DNA from: JAAZIN01 sp033809435
GTDB taxonomy: Bacteria > Bacillota > Dethiobacteria > DTU022
NCBI GenBank assembly: GCA_033809435.1
Contig: JAPXLS010000125.1
Location: 1-6,630, forward strand
Length of the DNA: 6,630 nucleotides
Direction: 5' to 3'
Part shown: positions 1 through 4,796 of the stretch, piece after piece
Position numbering within the stretch: position 1 is the first letter of the stretch
Layout: each line of letters begins with the position of its first letter
Position numbers and translations under genes: made by a program
The notes under the pieces: generated by a model
The model's input: the letters and a program-made list of their open reading frames with translations, nothing else
What the model was told of the DNA's origin: nothing
Databases searched by the model: none

Positions 1-1
1 T

Positions 2-637
2 AGGGGAATAGCCCAGACTTTCGGTTATAATTGCGAGGTCGTTTTGGTCGATACATCTCACCCCGACAATGCTGTAATAGCGATCGAGAACAACCATATC
101 TCCGGAAGGAATATTGGAGATCCGATGAATGATCTTGAAACGTACTTTATCAAATCAGACCTTTTTAACAGTATCGATGTCGTCTCTAATTATAAAACTG
201 AATCCAGGAGCGGGGCGAAACTTAAGACAACAACCATTTTTATCCGGGACAGCAGAAACAAAATTATCGGCTTGCTTTCGCTCAATTACAATCTAGGCGA
301 TCTCTATGAAATTAAAAAGAAGATCGAAAATTTCTGCATCATTCATGATAGTGTGGATCACAAAGGTATCATCAAGCAAAACGAAGGTTTTTTATGCAAC
401 ACACTGGAAGATCTTCTGGATAAATTGTTTAATGAGGCCAAATCCAGAATCGGCAAACCTATCAGCAGCATGAATAAGGAAGACAAGATTGAAATTGTCC
501 GCTATCTAAACAGCAAACAGTTTTTCTTGGTTAAAGGAGCCATCGAAGACGTTGCTGAGAGACTGGGGGTTACACGCTATACCGTTTACAACTATCTGTC
601 AGAAGTAAAAGCACAGGAAGACCTGAAAAAGATTTAG
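2..637 (+). CDS. YheO/DauR-type PAS and helix-turn-helix transcriptional regulator, 5' end cut by window edge
   Basis: Probable DNA-binding regulator of the YheO/DauR family, whose best-known member represses D-arginine catabolism genes; the ligand here is unknown. The frame is open to the first base, with family-typical residues before any start codon (FGYNCEVVLVD at visible residues 7-17). The gene therefore begins outside the window, and the in-frame TTG at 44 is not the real start. Visible residues 1-110 match the YheO-like PAS domain: the stretch AIENNHISGRNIGDP (27-41) is its characteristic signature, followed by TTTIFIRDSRNKIIGLLSLN (77-96). Residues about 160-205 form the C-terminal HTH_22-type domain, with LVKGAIEDVAERLGVTRYTV (177-196) carrying the recognition helix. 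The 211 visible residues are close to full length for the family, so little is missing. It ends with TAG and converges on the ferredoxin gene. Domain assignment is by family resemblance read by eye; target genes are not visible. Confidence 0.88.
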   Translation, partial: RGIAQTFGYNCEVVLVDTSHPDNAVIAIENNHISGRNIGDPMNDLETYFIKSDLFNSIDVVSNYKTESRSGAKLKTTTIFIRDSRNKIIGLLSLNYNLGDLYEIKKKIENFCIIHDSVDHKGIIKQNEGFLCNTLEDLLDKLFNEAKSRIGKPISSMNKEDKIEIVRYLNSKQFFLVKGAIEDVAERLGVTRYTVYNYLSEVKAQEDLKKI

Positions 638-648
638 CTCTTTTTTCT

Positions 649-685
649 GATCACGGCTGCCGGCCCCACAGTTGCAGCCGTGATC
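649..685. terminator. Perfect 12-bp stem-loop between convergent genes, possible bidirectional terminator
   Basis: GATCACGGCTGC (649-660) and GCAGCCGTGATC (674-685) are exact reverse complements around a 13-base loop. The element lies in the 72-base gap between the stop codons of two convergent genes, where a shared terminator is expected. It lacks a T-run after the stem on either strand: the TTTTTT at 641-646 precedes it on the plus strand and reads as A's after it on the minus strand. It is therefore not a canonical intrinsic terminator. It could pause polymerase, protect 3' ends, or be a protein-binding palindrome. Confidence 0.4.
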
Positions 686-709
686 CCATTCTGCATCAAT
701 GAACTGCCT

Positions 710-895
710 TCAGTCGCTTATCTCGATCGCCTCGGTAGGGCATTCTTCGGCAGCTTCCCGGCAGCAATCCCACATCTCTTCGGGGATCTCCTTGACCGTG
801 ACAAAGGCCCTCTCATCTCCCAGCTGGAATATTTCGGGGCAGAGGTCGGCGCATAATCCACAAAAAATGCATTCCTCGTTGACGTACGCTTCCAT
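710..895 (-). CDS. Small single-cluster [4Fe-4S] ferredoxin
   Basis: Cytoplasmic one- or two-electron carrier of 61 residues. The first motif C9-x2-C12-x2-C15-x3-C19-P is followed by C44, C45 and C52-P. There is no complete second CxxCxxC motif, so only one [4Fe-4S] cluster is expected, held by C9, C12, C15 and C52. C19 and C44 (or C45) sit where Desulfovibrio gigas-type ferredoxins carry a disulfide. Length and the acidic C-terminal half (PEEMWDCCREAAEECPTEAI, 38-57) fit that class. I chose the ATG at 895 because AGGAAGGAG lies 8 bases upstream. An in-frame ATG at 925 would add ten residues ahead of the fold and would place the ribosome binding site inside the coding region. The redox partner is unknown: no oxidoreductase gene is adjacent, the nearest flavoprotein-like gene being at 1621-2190. 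The gene is transcribed toward the YheO-like regulator, with the unknown gene at 1003-1206 upstream of it on the same strand. Confidence 0.93.
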   Translation of the reverse strand: MEAYVNEECIFCGLCADLCPEIFQLGDERAFVTVKEIPEEMWDCCREAAEECPTEAIEISD

Positions 896-903
896 TCCTT
901 TCT

Positions 904-912
904 CTCCTTCCT
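904..912 (-). promoter_or_regulatory. Ribosome binding site deciding the ferredoxin start
   Basis: AGGAAGGAG on the minus strand ends 8 bases before the ATG at 895. It makes the internal methionine, not the upstream ATG at 925, the likely start. Confidence 0.8.
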
Positions 913-959
913 GAACAAAATTCATGGCCTTAATATAGCCACCGGAGGGAGAGAGTATA

Positions 960-982
960 CCGGAGATTTACATTAAATCCGG
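960..982. promoter_or_regulatory. Imperfect palindrome upstream of ferredoxin, candidate operator
   Basis: CCGG-ag-ATTTA (960-970) and TAAAT-CCGG (974-982) are inverted around CAT, with a two-base bulge on one side. On the minus strand the element ends directly before TATACT (959-954), the best -10-like hexamer ahead of the ferredoxin gene. No convincing -35 lies 16-18 bases upstream of it, so this may be an activator- or repressor-controlled promoter. A weak terminator of the upstream small gene is less likely, since no T-run follows. Confidence 0.3.
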
Positions 983-1009
983 ATTATCCCCCTTGAATTG
1001 GGCTATCCC
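980..1009. promoter_or_regulatory. Pair of GGG-TAT-CCC elements between the small gene's 3' end and the ferredoxin gene
   Basis: GGATTATCCCCC (981-992) and GGGCTATCCC (1000-1009) resemble the elements GGGGTTATCCC and GGGTTATTCCC (minus-strand reading) found in the divergent promoter at 1247-1286. The second copy covers the stop codon of the small gene. The resemblance is short and could be chance; if real, it would place the ferredoxin gene under the same regulator. Confidence 0.25.
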
Positions 1010-1206
1010 TCTTCGTCAGGACCATCCTTCAGCTTCACACAGATCTCCTCCAATTCAAGTTGTGCCTGGATCAGCACATTTTCAGAAACGGTGGTCATCA
1101 CTTTTGCCTTCCGCACCATCTCCAATGCATCGGCGATCTTCGCACTGACACTGACAATTGACTGCTCTGTCTGCTCATCTTGCGGGTGACTGTTCTCAGT
1201 TCCCAA
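1003..1206 (-). CDS. Small unrecognised protein divergent from the XRE regulator
   Basis: I do not recognise this 67-residue protein. The TTG at 1206 is chosen because AGGAGG ends 7 bases before it and a good promoter upstream (-10 at 1242-1247) would start transcription near 1235. This rules out translation from the ATG at 1243 and makes the TTG at 1236 unlikely because it would have almost no leader. The first 15 residues are polar and probably disordered (GTENSHPQDEQTEQ). Residues about 17-60 are hydrophobic/charged with a helical pattern (AKIADALEMVRKAKVMTTVS, then LIQAQLELEEICVKLK), and the last residues are acidic. There is no signal peptide, membrane segment or metal-binding motif; one cysteine is present. 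The head-to-head arrangement with the XRE gene suggests joint control, and the helix-rich shape would suit a small partner or coiled-coil protein. No function is assigned. Confidence 0.65.
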   Translation of the reverse strand: MGTENSHPQDEQTEQSIVSVSAKIADALEMVRKAKVMTTVSENVLIQAQLELEEICVKLKDGPDEEG

Positions 1207-1213
1207 AGGAGCC

Positions 1214-1219
1214 CCTCCT
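1214..1219 (-). promoter_or_regulatory. AGGAGG ribosome binding site supporting a TTG start
   Basis: AGGAGG on the minus strand lies 7 bases before the TTG at 1206. It is the only strong Shine-Dalgarno match in the leader and fixes the start of the small unknown gene. Confidence 0.75.
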
Positions 1220-1241
1220 GTACTTGAAAGATGCAAACTTC

Positions 1242-1270
1242 ATTTTAAGGGAATAACCCTTATTAGTCAA
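1242..1270 (-). promoter_or_regulatory. Sigma-A-type promoter of the small unknown gene
   Basis: On the minus strand, TTGACT (1270-1265), a 17-base spacer and TAAAAT (1247-1242) match the -35 and -10 consensus at five of six positions each, with ideal spacing. Initiation would fall near 1235, giving a leader of about 30 bases before the TTG at 1206. The spacer contains the palindromic AAGGG-AATAA-CCCTT element, so a protein bound there would block polymerase. Confidence 0.7.
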
Positions 1271-1286
1271 TAAGGGATAACCCCTT
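1247..1286. promoter_or_regulatory. Twin operator-like palindromes in the divergent XRE/small-gene promoter
   Basis: AAGGG-AATAA-CCCTT (1247-1261) and AAGGG-ATAAC-CCCTT (1272-1286) are two near-identical short palindromes with centres 25 bp apart. Between them, CCCTTATT (1257-1264) and AATAAGGG (1269-1276) form a further perfect 8-bp inverted repeat around AGTC. The first copy lies in the spacer of the minus-strand promoter; the second is just upstream of the XRE gene's leader. Autoregulation by the XRE protein through these sites is the natural reading but is inference. Confidence 0.55.
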
Positions 1287-1312
1287 GAGGCATAATATAC
1301 AAGGTGACCGCC

Positions 1313-1534
1313 ATGTACAAGAGAATCAGAAATATGCGAGAAGACAAGGATCTGACCCAGGAACAGATGGCCGAGTATTTATGCGTTCACCAGACAACAT
1401 ACTCCGATTACGAACTGGGAAATCTGAATATCCCGGTCCCCATCCTGGACAAGATAGCCACCCTGTTCGAAACCAGCGTGGATTATCTGCTGGAGCGAAC
1501 GGATGAGAAGAAACCTTACCCCGAAAAAAAATAG
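1313..1534 (+). CDS. Small XRE-family helix-turn-helix regulator
   Basis: A 73-residue protein consisting essentially of one Cro/C1-type DNA-binding domain. The five-helix HTH_3 pattern is clear: RIRNMREDKDLTQEQMAEYL (4-23) with the LTQ-EQMA second helix, the recognition helix HQTTYSDYELG (26-36), then PVPILDKIATLFETSVDYLL (41-60), the typical end of this fold. A short lysine-rich tail follows, and there is no ligand or oligomerisation domain. The ATG at 1313 is preferred because GGTGA lies 5 bases upstream; a GTG at 1304 in the same frame would add three residues and has poorer spacing. Tandem palindromes sit immediately upstream in the divergent promoter, suggesting that it represses itself and the small gene opposite. 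It could be a remnant of a mobile-element regulator, but no integrase, toxin or phage gene is nearby. Confidence 0.9.
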   Translation: MYKRIRNMREDKDLTQEQMAEYLCVHQTTYSDYELGNLNIPVPILDKIATLFETSVDYLLERTDEKKPYPEKK

Positions 1535-1620
1535 ACCGTCAATGGCAAAAAAATTTGGATCCCGCGCTGAAAGGCCGGCGGCCATTACATACCGCCCCTT
1601 CCGGATGCTTCTGCACCCGT

Positions 1621-2190
1621 TTATCTGTTCTTCAAGGAGTAGCCCAGCGAGAGATCCAGCGAGGACGACGCCAGGTACTTGCCGTTGCAGAAACCCAGCG
1701 GCTGCCATTCATTGTAGTTGATCCGTCCGCCCTCGCCGAGGATCCCCTTACCGGCGTAAGCGGCGATCACCTTTCCGATAAAAAGGGTATGGCTGGGCAG
1801 CTCAACAGTCTGCTCCACCATGCATTCCAGGTTTACGGGGCATTCTTCGATCATGGGGGCATATTCAAGGGAGCCCTGCACCGCTGTCAGCCCGAAGCTC
1901 CTGAATTTATCCACCTCCCTGCCGCTGACGGTGCCGCATCTGTCGGCCAGCTCCACCTGACCGCCTGCGCATAAGTTGATTACAAATTCCCCTGTCTCCG
2001 CGATCATCCCGTGAGAGAGCCGGGAGGGACGGATGGAGATTGAAACCATGGGCGGCAGGGAATTGACTACCCCGACCCAGGCAAGCGTGATGATGTTGTG
2101 TTTGCCCGCCGCATTGCCACAGGAGATCAGCGCTGCCGGAACGGGACCCAGGAGCGCCTGGGGAGAGAGCTTTTCTTTACTCATCTTCAT
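1621..2190 (-). CDS. Flavin reductase family / flavoredoxin-like FMN-binding protein
   Basis: Predicted cytoplasmic protein of 189 residues with the FMN-binding split-barrel fold of the flavin reductase-like family, whose members reduce free flavin with NAD(P)H or act as flavoredoxins. Family features read in order: PVPAALISCG (16-25), NIITLAWVGVVNSLPPMVSI (32-51), the flavin-contacting IRPSRLSHGMIAETGEFVIN (53-72), then ECPVNLECMVEQTVELPSHT (116-135) and LFIGKVIAAY (136-145). Length is normal for the group. The start is the ATG at 2190 because AAAGGAGG ends 5 bases before it; an in-frame ATG at 2211 precedes that ribosome binding site. One base separates its start from the stop of the symporter gene, and the ribosome binding site lies in the symporter's last codons, so translation is likely coupled. 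The true substrate (free flavin, a protein partner, or a metal complex) cannot be told. Confidence 0.87.
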   Translation of the reverse strand: MKMSKEKLSPQALLGPVPAALISCGNAAGKHNIITLAWVGVVNSLPPMVSISIRPSRLSHGMIAETGEFVINLCAGGQVELADRCGTVSGREVDKFRSFGLTAVQGSLEYAPMIEECPVNLECMVEQTVELPSHTLFIGKVIAAYAGKGILGEGGRINYNEWQPLGFCNGKYLASSSLDLSLGYSLKNR

Positions 2191-2191
2191 T

Positions 2192-3814
2192 TCATCCTCC
2201 TTTTTTTGCATGATCGCCCCAAACAGAATATCCCGCCCGCCGCGGCCAGGGCCGGAAGGGTTTGCCCTCGATATCGACGAGCGGCCTGGGAGGATCTTTT
2301 TTTTGCGTGGCCAGCGAAACAGCGATCATGATCAGTAGGGAAAAGGCAAATGCCGGTATCGAGCCGATGTACACGGCATCCCAGAGAGCCCAGTCCATGT
2401 ACACGGCGCCCTCCTCCACCACACCGGTATTGGCGGCCATGGTCAGATGGCGCATCAGGTAGATCACCGCACCCGCCCAGGAAACAAGACCGCCCAGCAG
2501 GGCGGCAACAGCCCCGCTCTGGTTGCACTTTCTCCAGAAATAACCCGCGGCAAAGGGGGCGAAAAGCCCCACCAGTATGAGCGACCAGGTGATTACCGCA
2601 AGCATGTAGATGGTCTGGGCATACAGAGCAATGAGCAGGGAGCCCAGGGCAATCAGGGGAATGCAGTACCGCGTCACTTTAAGGACCAGCTCCGGGTCCG
2701 CGCCGGGTTTTAAGTAGCGCAGCACATTGCGACCCACCACCGAGGCGGCGGCCAGCAAGGCGCTGTCGGAGCTCGACATGAGCGCCGCCACCAGGGCTAT
2801 GGCGAAGATTACCGTCAAAAAGGGGGGCAGGTATCTTATGGCCAGGAAAGGCAGGATCATCTCCGTCTCCTCGATGGTCAGCCCCGGATCCAGCTCATAC
2901 ATGATCGAGCCCAACAGGACCGGCGCCATGCCCACCACAAGATAGAGGAGGGCGGCAATGGCTGCACCGCCGGAGGCCACCCTCTCGTTTTTGGCCGCCA
3001 GCAGCCGCTGGGCCAGATCCTGTGAGGGAATATCGCCCAGACCCGTGGAGAGCCAGGCGCCCAGGTAGTAGAACCATCCAGGCAGGCCGAAATAACCCAT
3101 GTAGCCATGTTCGCCTGTGGGCTGGAGGGCCGCTGCAGGAAGCTGCGCCCGGTTGCCCGCATGGCTGAACAGGTGGCTCCAGCCCCCGGCCAGGGGGACA
3201 ATGACCAGGAGCAGGGCGGCCACGCCGGCAATGATGAAAATTGTCTGCAAAAAGTCCGTTACCGTTACCGACCACATGCCTCCCTGGCAGGTGTAGATAA
3301 TCAGAACGGTGCAGGAAAGGATGATGCCCCAGATCAGCGGTATGCCGGCAAAGATCTGCAGGGCCACCCCGAAGGCCACGAGCTGCCCCCCGATCCAGCC
3401 GATTTCCGCAACCAGCTGGACCAGCGACGCCAGCAAGCCCATTTTTTTGCCGTAACGCAGATCGAAAAAATCGACAATGGTAAAATAGCCCCCCCGCCGC
3501 ATGAGGCGGCCGAAGATCAGCGCCGTCAGCAGGAGGGAAAGGGTTGAACCCCAGGGATCAAAAATAACACCCTGATTGCCGAAGAGGTAGGATTGAGCCG
3601 CCGCGCCCATGAGGGTGCCGCCGCAGAACCAGGTTGCAAATAGAGTGCCCGCAGTCAACAGCAGGGGAAGGCGCCTGCCGGCGATGATGAAATCGTCGCT
3701 GCTCCGGATCTGCTTCCGGCTCCACCAGCCCACCGCAAGCATGAGCAGCATGTACAGGGCCAGACCGGTTATAACCATATGTGTATGCTGGAAAGAATCC
3801 TGTGTCAGCGGCAT
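2192..3814 (-). CDS. Sodium:solute symporter (SSS/SSF family)
   Basis: Integral inner-membrane transporter of about 540 residues that should couple solute uptake to an inward Na+ gradient. It has about 13 hydrophobic segments, beginning near VITGLALYMLLMLAVGW (residues 14-30), as in the LeuT-fold SSF family. Family marks include SSDDFIIAGRRLP (38-50), the loop GDIPSQDLAQRLLAAK (260-275), and LVAALMSSSDSALLAAASVV (342-361). The serines of that last segment correspond to the sodium-site helix (the MST region of PutP, from memory). The C-terminal tail (about residues 504-540) is basic and cytoplasmic. The ATG at 3814 is chosen for its codon and an upstream GGGGAGG, although that site is only 3 bases away; a TTG at 3832 with GGAGAAGG upstream is a real alternative, adding six residues. 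It is followed one base later by the flavin-reductase gene. The substrate is not determinable; pantothenate-, proline- and carboxylate-type members all share these marks. Confidence 0.92.
   Translation of the reverse strand: MPLTQDSFQHTHMVITGLALYMLLMLAVGWWSRKQIRSSDDFIIAGRRLPLLLTAGTLFATWFCGGTLMGAAAQSYLFGNQGVIFDPWGSTLSLLLTALIFGRLMRRGGYFTIVDFFDLRYGKKMGLLASLVQLVAEIGWIGGQLVAFGVALQIFAGIPLIWGIILSCTVLIIYTCQGGMWSVTVTDFLQTIFIIAGVAALLLVIVPLAGGWSHLFSHAGNRAQLPAAALQPTGEHGYMGYFGLPGWFYYLGAWLSTGLGDIPSQDLAQRLLAAKNERVASGGAAIAALLYLVVGMAPVLLGSIMYELDPGLTIEETEMILPFLAIRYLPPFLTVIFAIALVAALMSSSDSALLAAASVVGRNVLRYLKPGADPELVLKVTRYCIPLIALGSLLIALYAQTIYMLAVITWSLILVGLFAPFAAGYFWRKCNQSGAVAALLGGLVSWAGAVIYLMRHLTMAANTGVVEEGAVYMDWALWDAVYIGSIPAFAFSLLIMIAVSLATQKKDPPRPLVDIEGKPFRPWPRRAGYSVWGDHAKKGG
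2196..2203 (-). promoter_or_regulatory. Ribosome binding site inside the symporter's last codons
   Basis: AAAGGAGG lies in the codons just before the symporter stop and 5 bases before the ATG at 2190. It decides the flavin-reductase start and implies translational coupling. Confidence 0.75.
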
Positions 3815-3871
3815 GAACCTCCCCGGCGGCAAGGCAACGCCTTCTCCGCACCCTGATAAAGCATCTTTTAC

Positions 3872-3880
3872 ATTTTAGCA
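3872..3880 (-). promoter_or_regulatory. Candidate extended -10 promoter of the symporter operon
   Basis: TGC-TAAAAT on the minus strand matches the extended -10 form TGn-TATAAT with one mismatch. It lies about 60 bases before the symporter start and behind the codY terminator. No good -35 hexamer is visible; TTATGC is 18 bases upstream of the -10 hexamer but matches poorly. This is the only plausible promoter I find for the symporter/flavin-reductase pair. Confidence 0.35.
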
Positions 3881-3912
3881 CAGATCACGGCGCCGGCATA
3901 AGCAGTCAGGGC

Positions 3913-3951
3913 AAAAAAATAGAGTAATTCATTTCTAAATTACTCTATTTT
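3913..3951 (-). terminator. Rho-independent terminator after codY
   Basis: AAAATAGAGTAATT (3916-3929) and AATTACTCTATTTT (3938-3951) are exact reverse complements, a 14-bp stem with an 8-base loop. On the minus strand the stem runs into seven consecutive T's, about 20 bases after the codY stop. The stem is AT-rich, so the hairpin is long rather than GC-strong. It separates the hslV-hslU-codY transcript from the downstream symporter gene. Confidence 0.85.
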
Positions 3952-3970
3952 CACCTTGACCGCTAAGGAT

Positions 3971-4771
3971 CTACCGGGGAAAGGTTTTCGATTTTTTCGC
4001 CAGATGCTCCAGCAGATAGGGGTTGAGCACCTTGATATAGGTGCCTTTCATCCCCAGAGAGCGGGATTCGATGACCCCGGCGCTCTCGAATTTGCGCAGC
4101 GCATTGACGATGACCGAGCGGGTTATCCCCAGCTGATCGGCAATTTTGCTGGCCACCAGAAGCCCCTCGTCTCCGCCGAGCTCCTCGAATATATGCTCCA
4201 CCGCCTCCAGTTCGGAATAGGAGAGTGTGGCAATGGCCAGCTGGACAACAGCCTTGCTGCGGGCTTCTTCCTCGATCTTTTCCGCCTTGGCCCTCAGTAC
4301 TTCCATGCCCACAACGGTGGCGCCCGTTTCGGCAAGAACGAGGTCCTCGGCGTCAAAGAGATCGTTGAACCGGGCCAGGAGCAGCGTGCCGAGACGCTTT
4401 CCACCGCCCACAATGGGGATGACGGAGATGATCTTGTCCGTGAAAATGCAGCGTTCGGCCTCGAGGAATACGCAGTCATTCGATTTCTGGCGCAGGTTCA
4501 CCCGCGATTCCTCGCTCCGCAGAAGGAACTTGTTGTAATACTCGGGGAAGCGTCCCTCCTTCAAGACATTGTTGATCATCAGCTCACACTCGAATTCGTC
4601 CACTAGAGCGTAGCCCAGGATCTCTCCCTGGCGGTCAGCAAGGTAGATGTTCGCATGGATCACATTTTTAAGAACTTCGGCAACATCTGTAAAATCAACA
4701 TGCTGACCAGCTGTTTTCTGTAGAATTTTGTTGATGCGACGGGTCTTCTCAAGCAGGGGAGAAGAAATCAC
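3971..4771 (-). CDS. codY: CodY, GTP- and branched-chain amino acid-sensing global regulator
   Basis: Pleiotropic DNA-binding regulator that adjusts metabolism to intracellular GTP and branched-chain amino acids. Residues about 5-160 form the GAF-type ligand domain, including LLEKTRRINKIL, FPEYYNKFLL, IPIVGGGKRLGTLLLAR and LAETGATVVGMEVLRAKAEK. A long linker helix with EEARSKAVVQLAIATLSYSE follows, then the winged helix-turn-helix ASKIADQLGITRSVIVNALR (207-226) and the wing AGVIESRSLGMKGTYIKVLN, almost unchanged from B. subtilis CodY as I recall it. Length is 266 residues against 259 in B. subtilis. The GTG at 4771 is favoured because AGGTGA ends 5 bases upstream; a GTG at 4780 would add three residues. 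It follows hslU by 25 bases in the Firmicutes hslV-hslU-codY order, and a terminator follows it. One oddity: the isoleucine-contacting Arg61 of B. subtilis has no arginine counterpart here. Confidence 0.98.
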   Translation of the reverse strand: MISSPLLEKTRRINKILQKTAGQHVDFTDVAEVLKNVIHANIYLADRQGEILGYALVDEFECELMINNVLKEGRFPEYYNKFLLRSEESRVNLRQKSNDCVFLEAERCIFTDKIISVIPIVGGGKRLGTLLLARFNDLFDAEDLVLAETGATVVGMEVLRAKAEKIEEEARSKAVVQLAIATLSYSELEAVEHIFEELGGDEGLLVASKIADQLGITRSVIVNALRKFESAGVIESRSLGMKGTYIKVLNPYLLEHLAKKSKTFPR

Positions 4772-4776
4772 ATCTT

Positions 4777-4782
4777 TCACCT
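4777..4782 (-). promoter_or_regulatory. Ribosome binding site for codY
   Basis: AGGTGA, an exact match to the anti-Shine-Dalgarno complement, lies 5 bases before the GTG at 4771. The GTG at 4780 overlaps this site and has only a weaker GAAGG three bases further upstream, so 4771 is preferred but not certain. Confidence 0.5.
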
Positions 4783-4796
4783 ACCTTCTTTTCATT

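Noticed and set aside
1196..1243. ATG at 1243 on the minus strand opening a 15-codon frame ahead of the small gene
   Set aside because: It lies at the -10 hexamer, upstream of the predicted transcription start near 1235, so it would not be in the mRNA.
1313..1534. XRE gene plus small unknown gene as a toxin-antitoxin or prophage repressor module
   Set aside because: No toxin fold, integrase, attachment site or phage gene is visible, and the two genes are divergent where toxin-antitoxin pairs are normally co-transcribed.
1573..1583. GGCC-GGC-GGCC inverted repeat as a terminator between the XRE and flavin-reductase genes
   Set aside because: The stem is only 4 bp, with a 3-base loop, and no T-run directly follows on either strand.
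1379..1974. Open frames on both strands across the XRE gene and the end of the flavin-reductase gene
   Set aside because: They overlap well-supported genes in other frames, and their products have no family resemblance.
3831..3843. AAGGC-AAC-GCCTT hairpin at the symporter start as a translational switch
   Set aside because: A 5-bp stem with a 3-base loop is too small to support a riboswitch or attenuator, and there is no larger alternative structure.
3926..3941. Possible CodY box (AATTTTCWGAAAATT-like) within the terminator after codY
   Set aside because: The best alignment has five or more mismatches, and the sequence is explained by the terminator stem and loop.
3956..4606. Long open frame on the plus strand opposite codY
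   Set aside because: It is the antisense shadow of a certain codY gene; it has no recognisable domain and no ribosome binding site that I can see.
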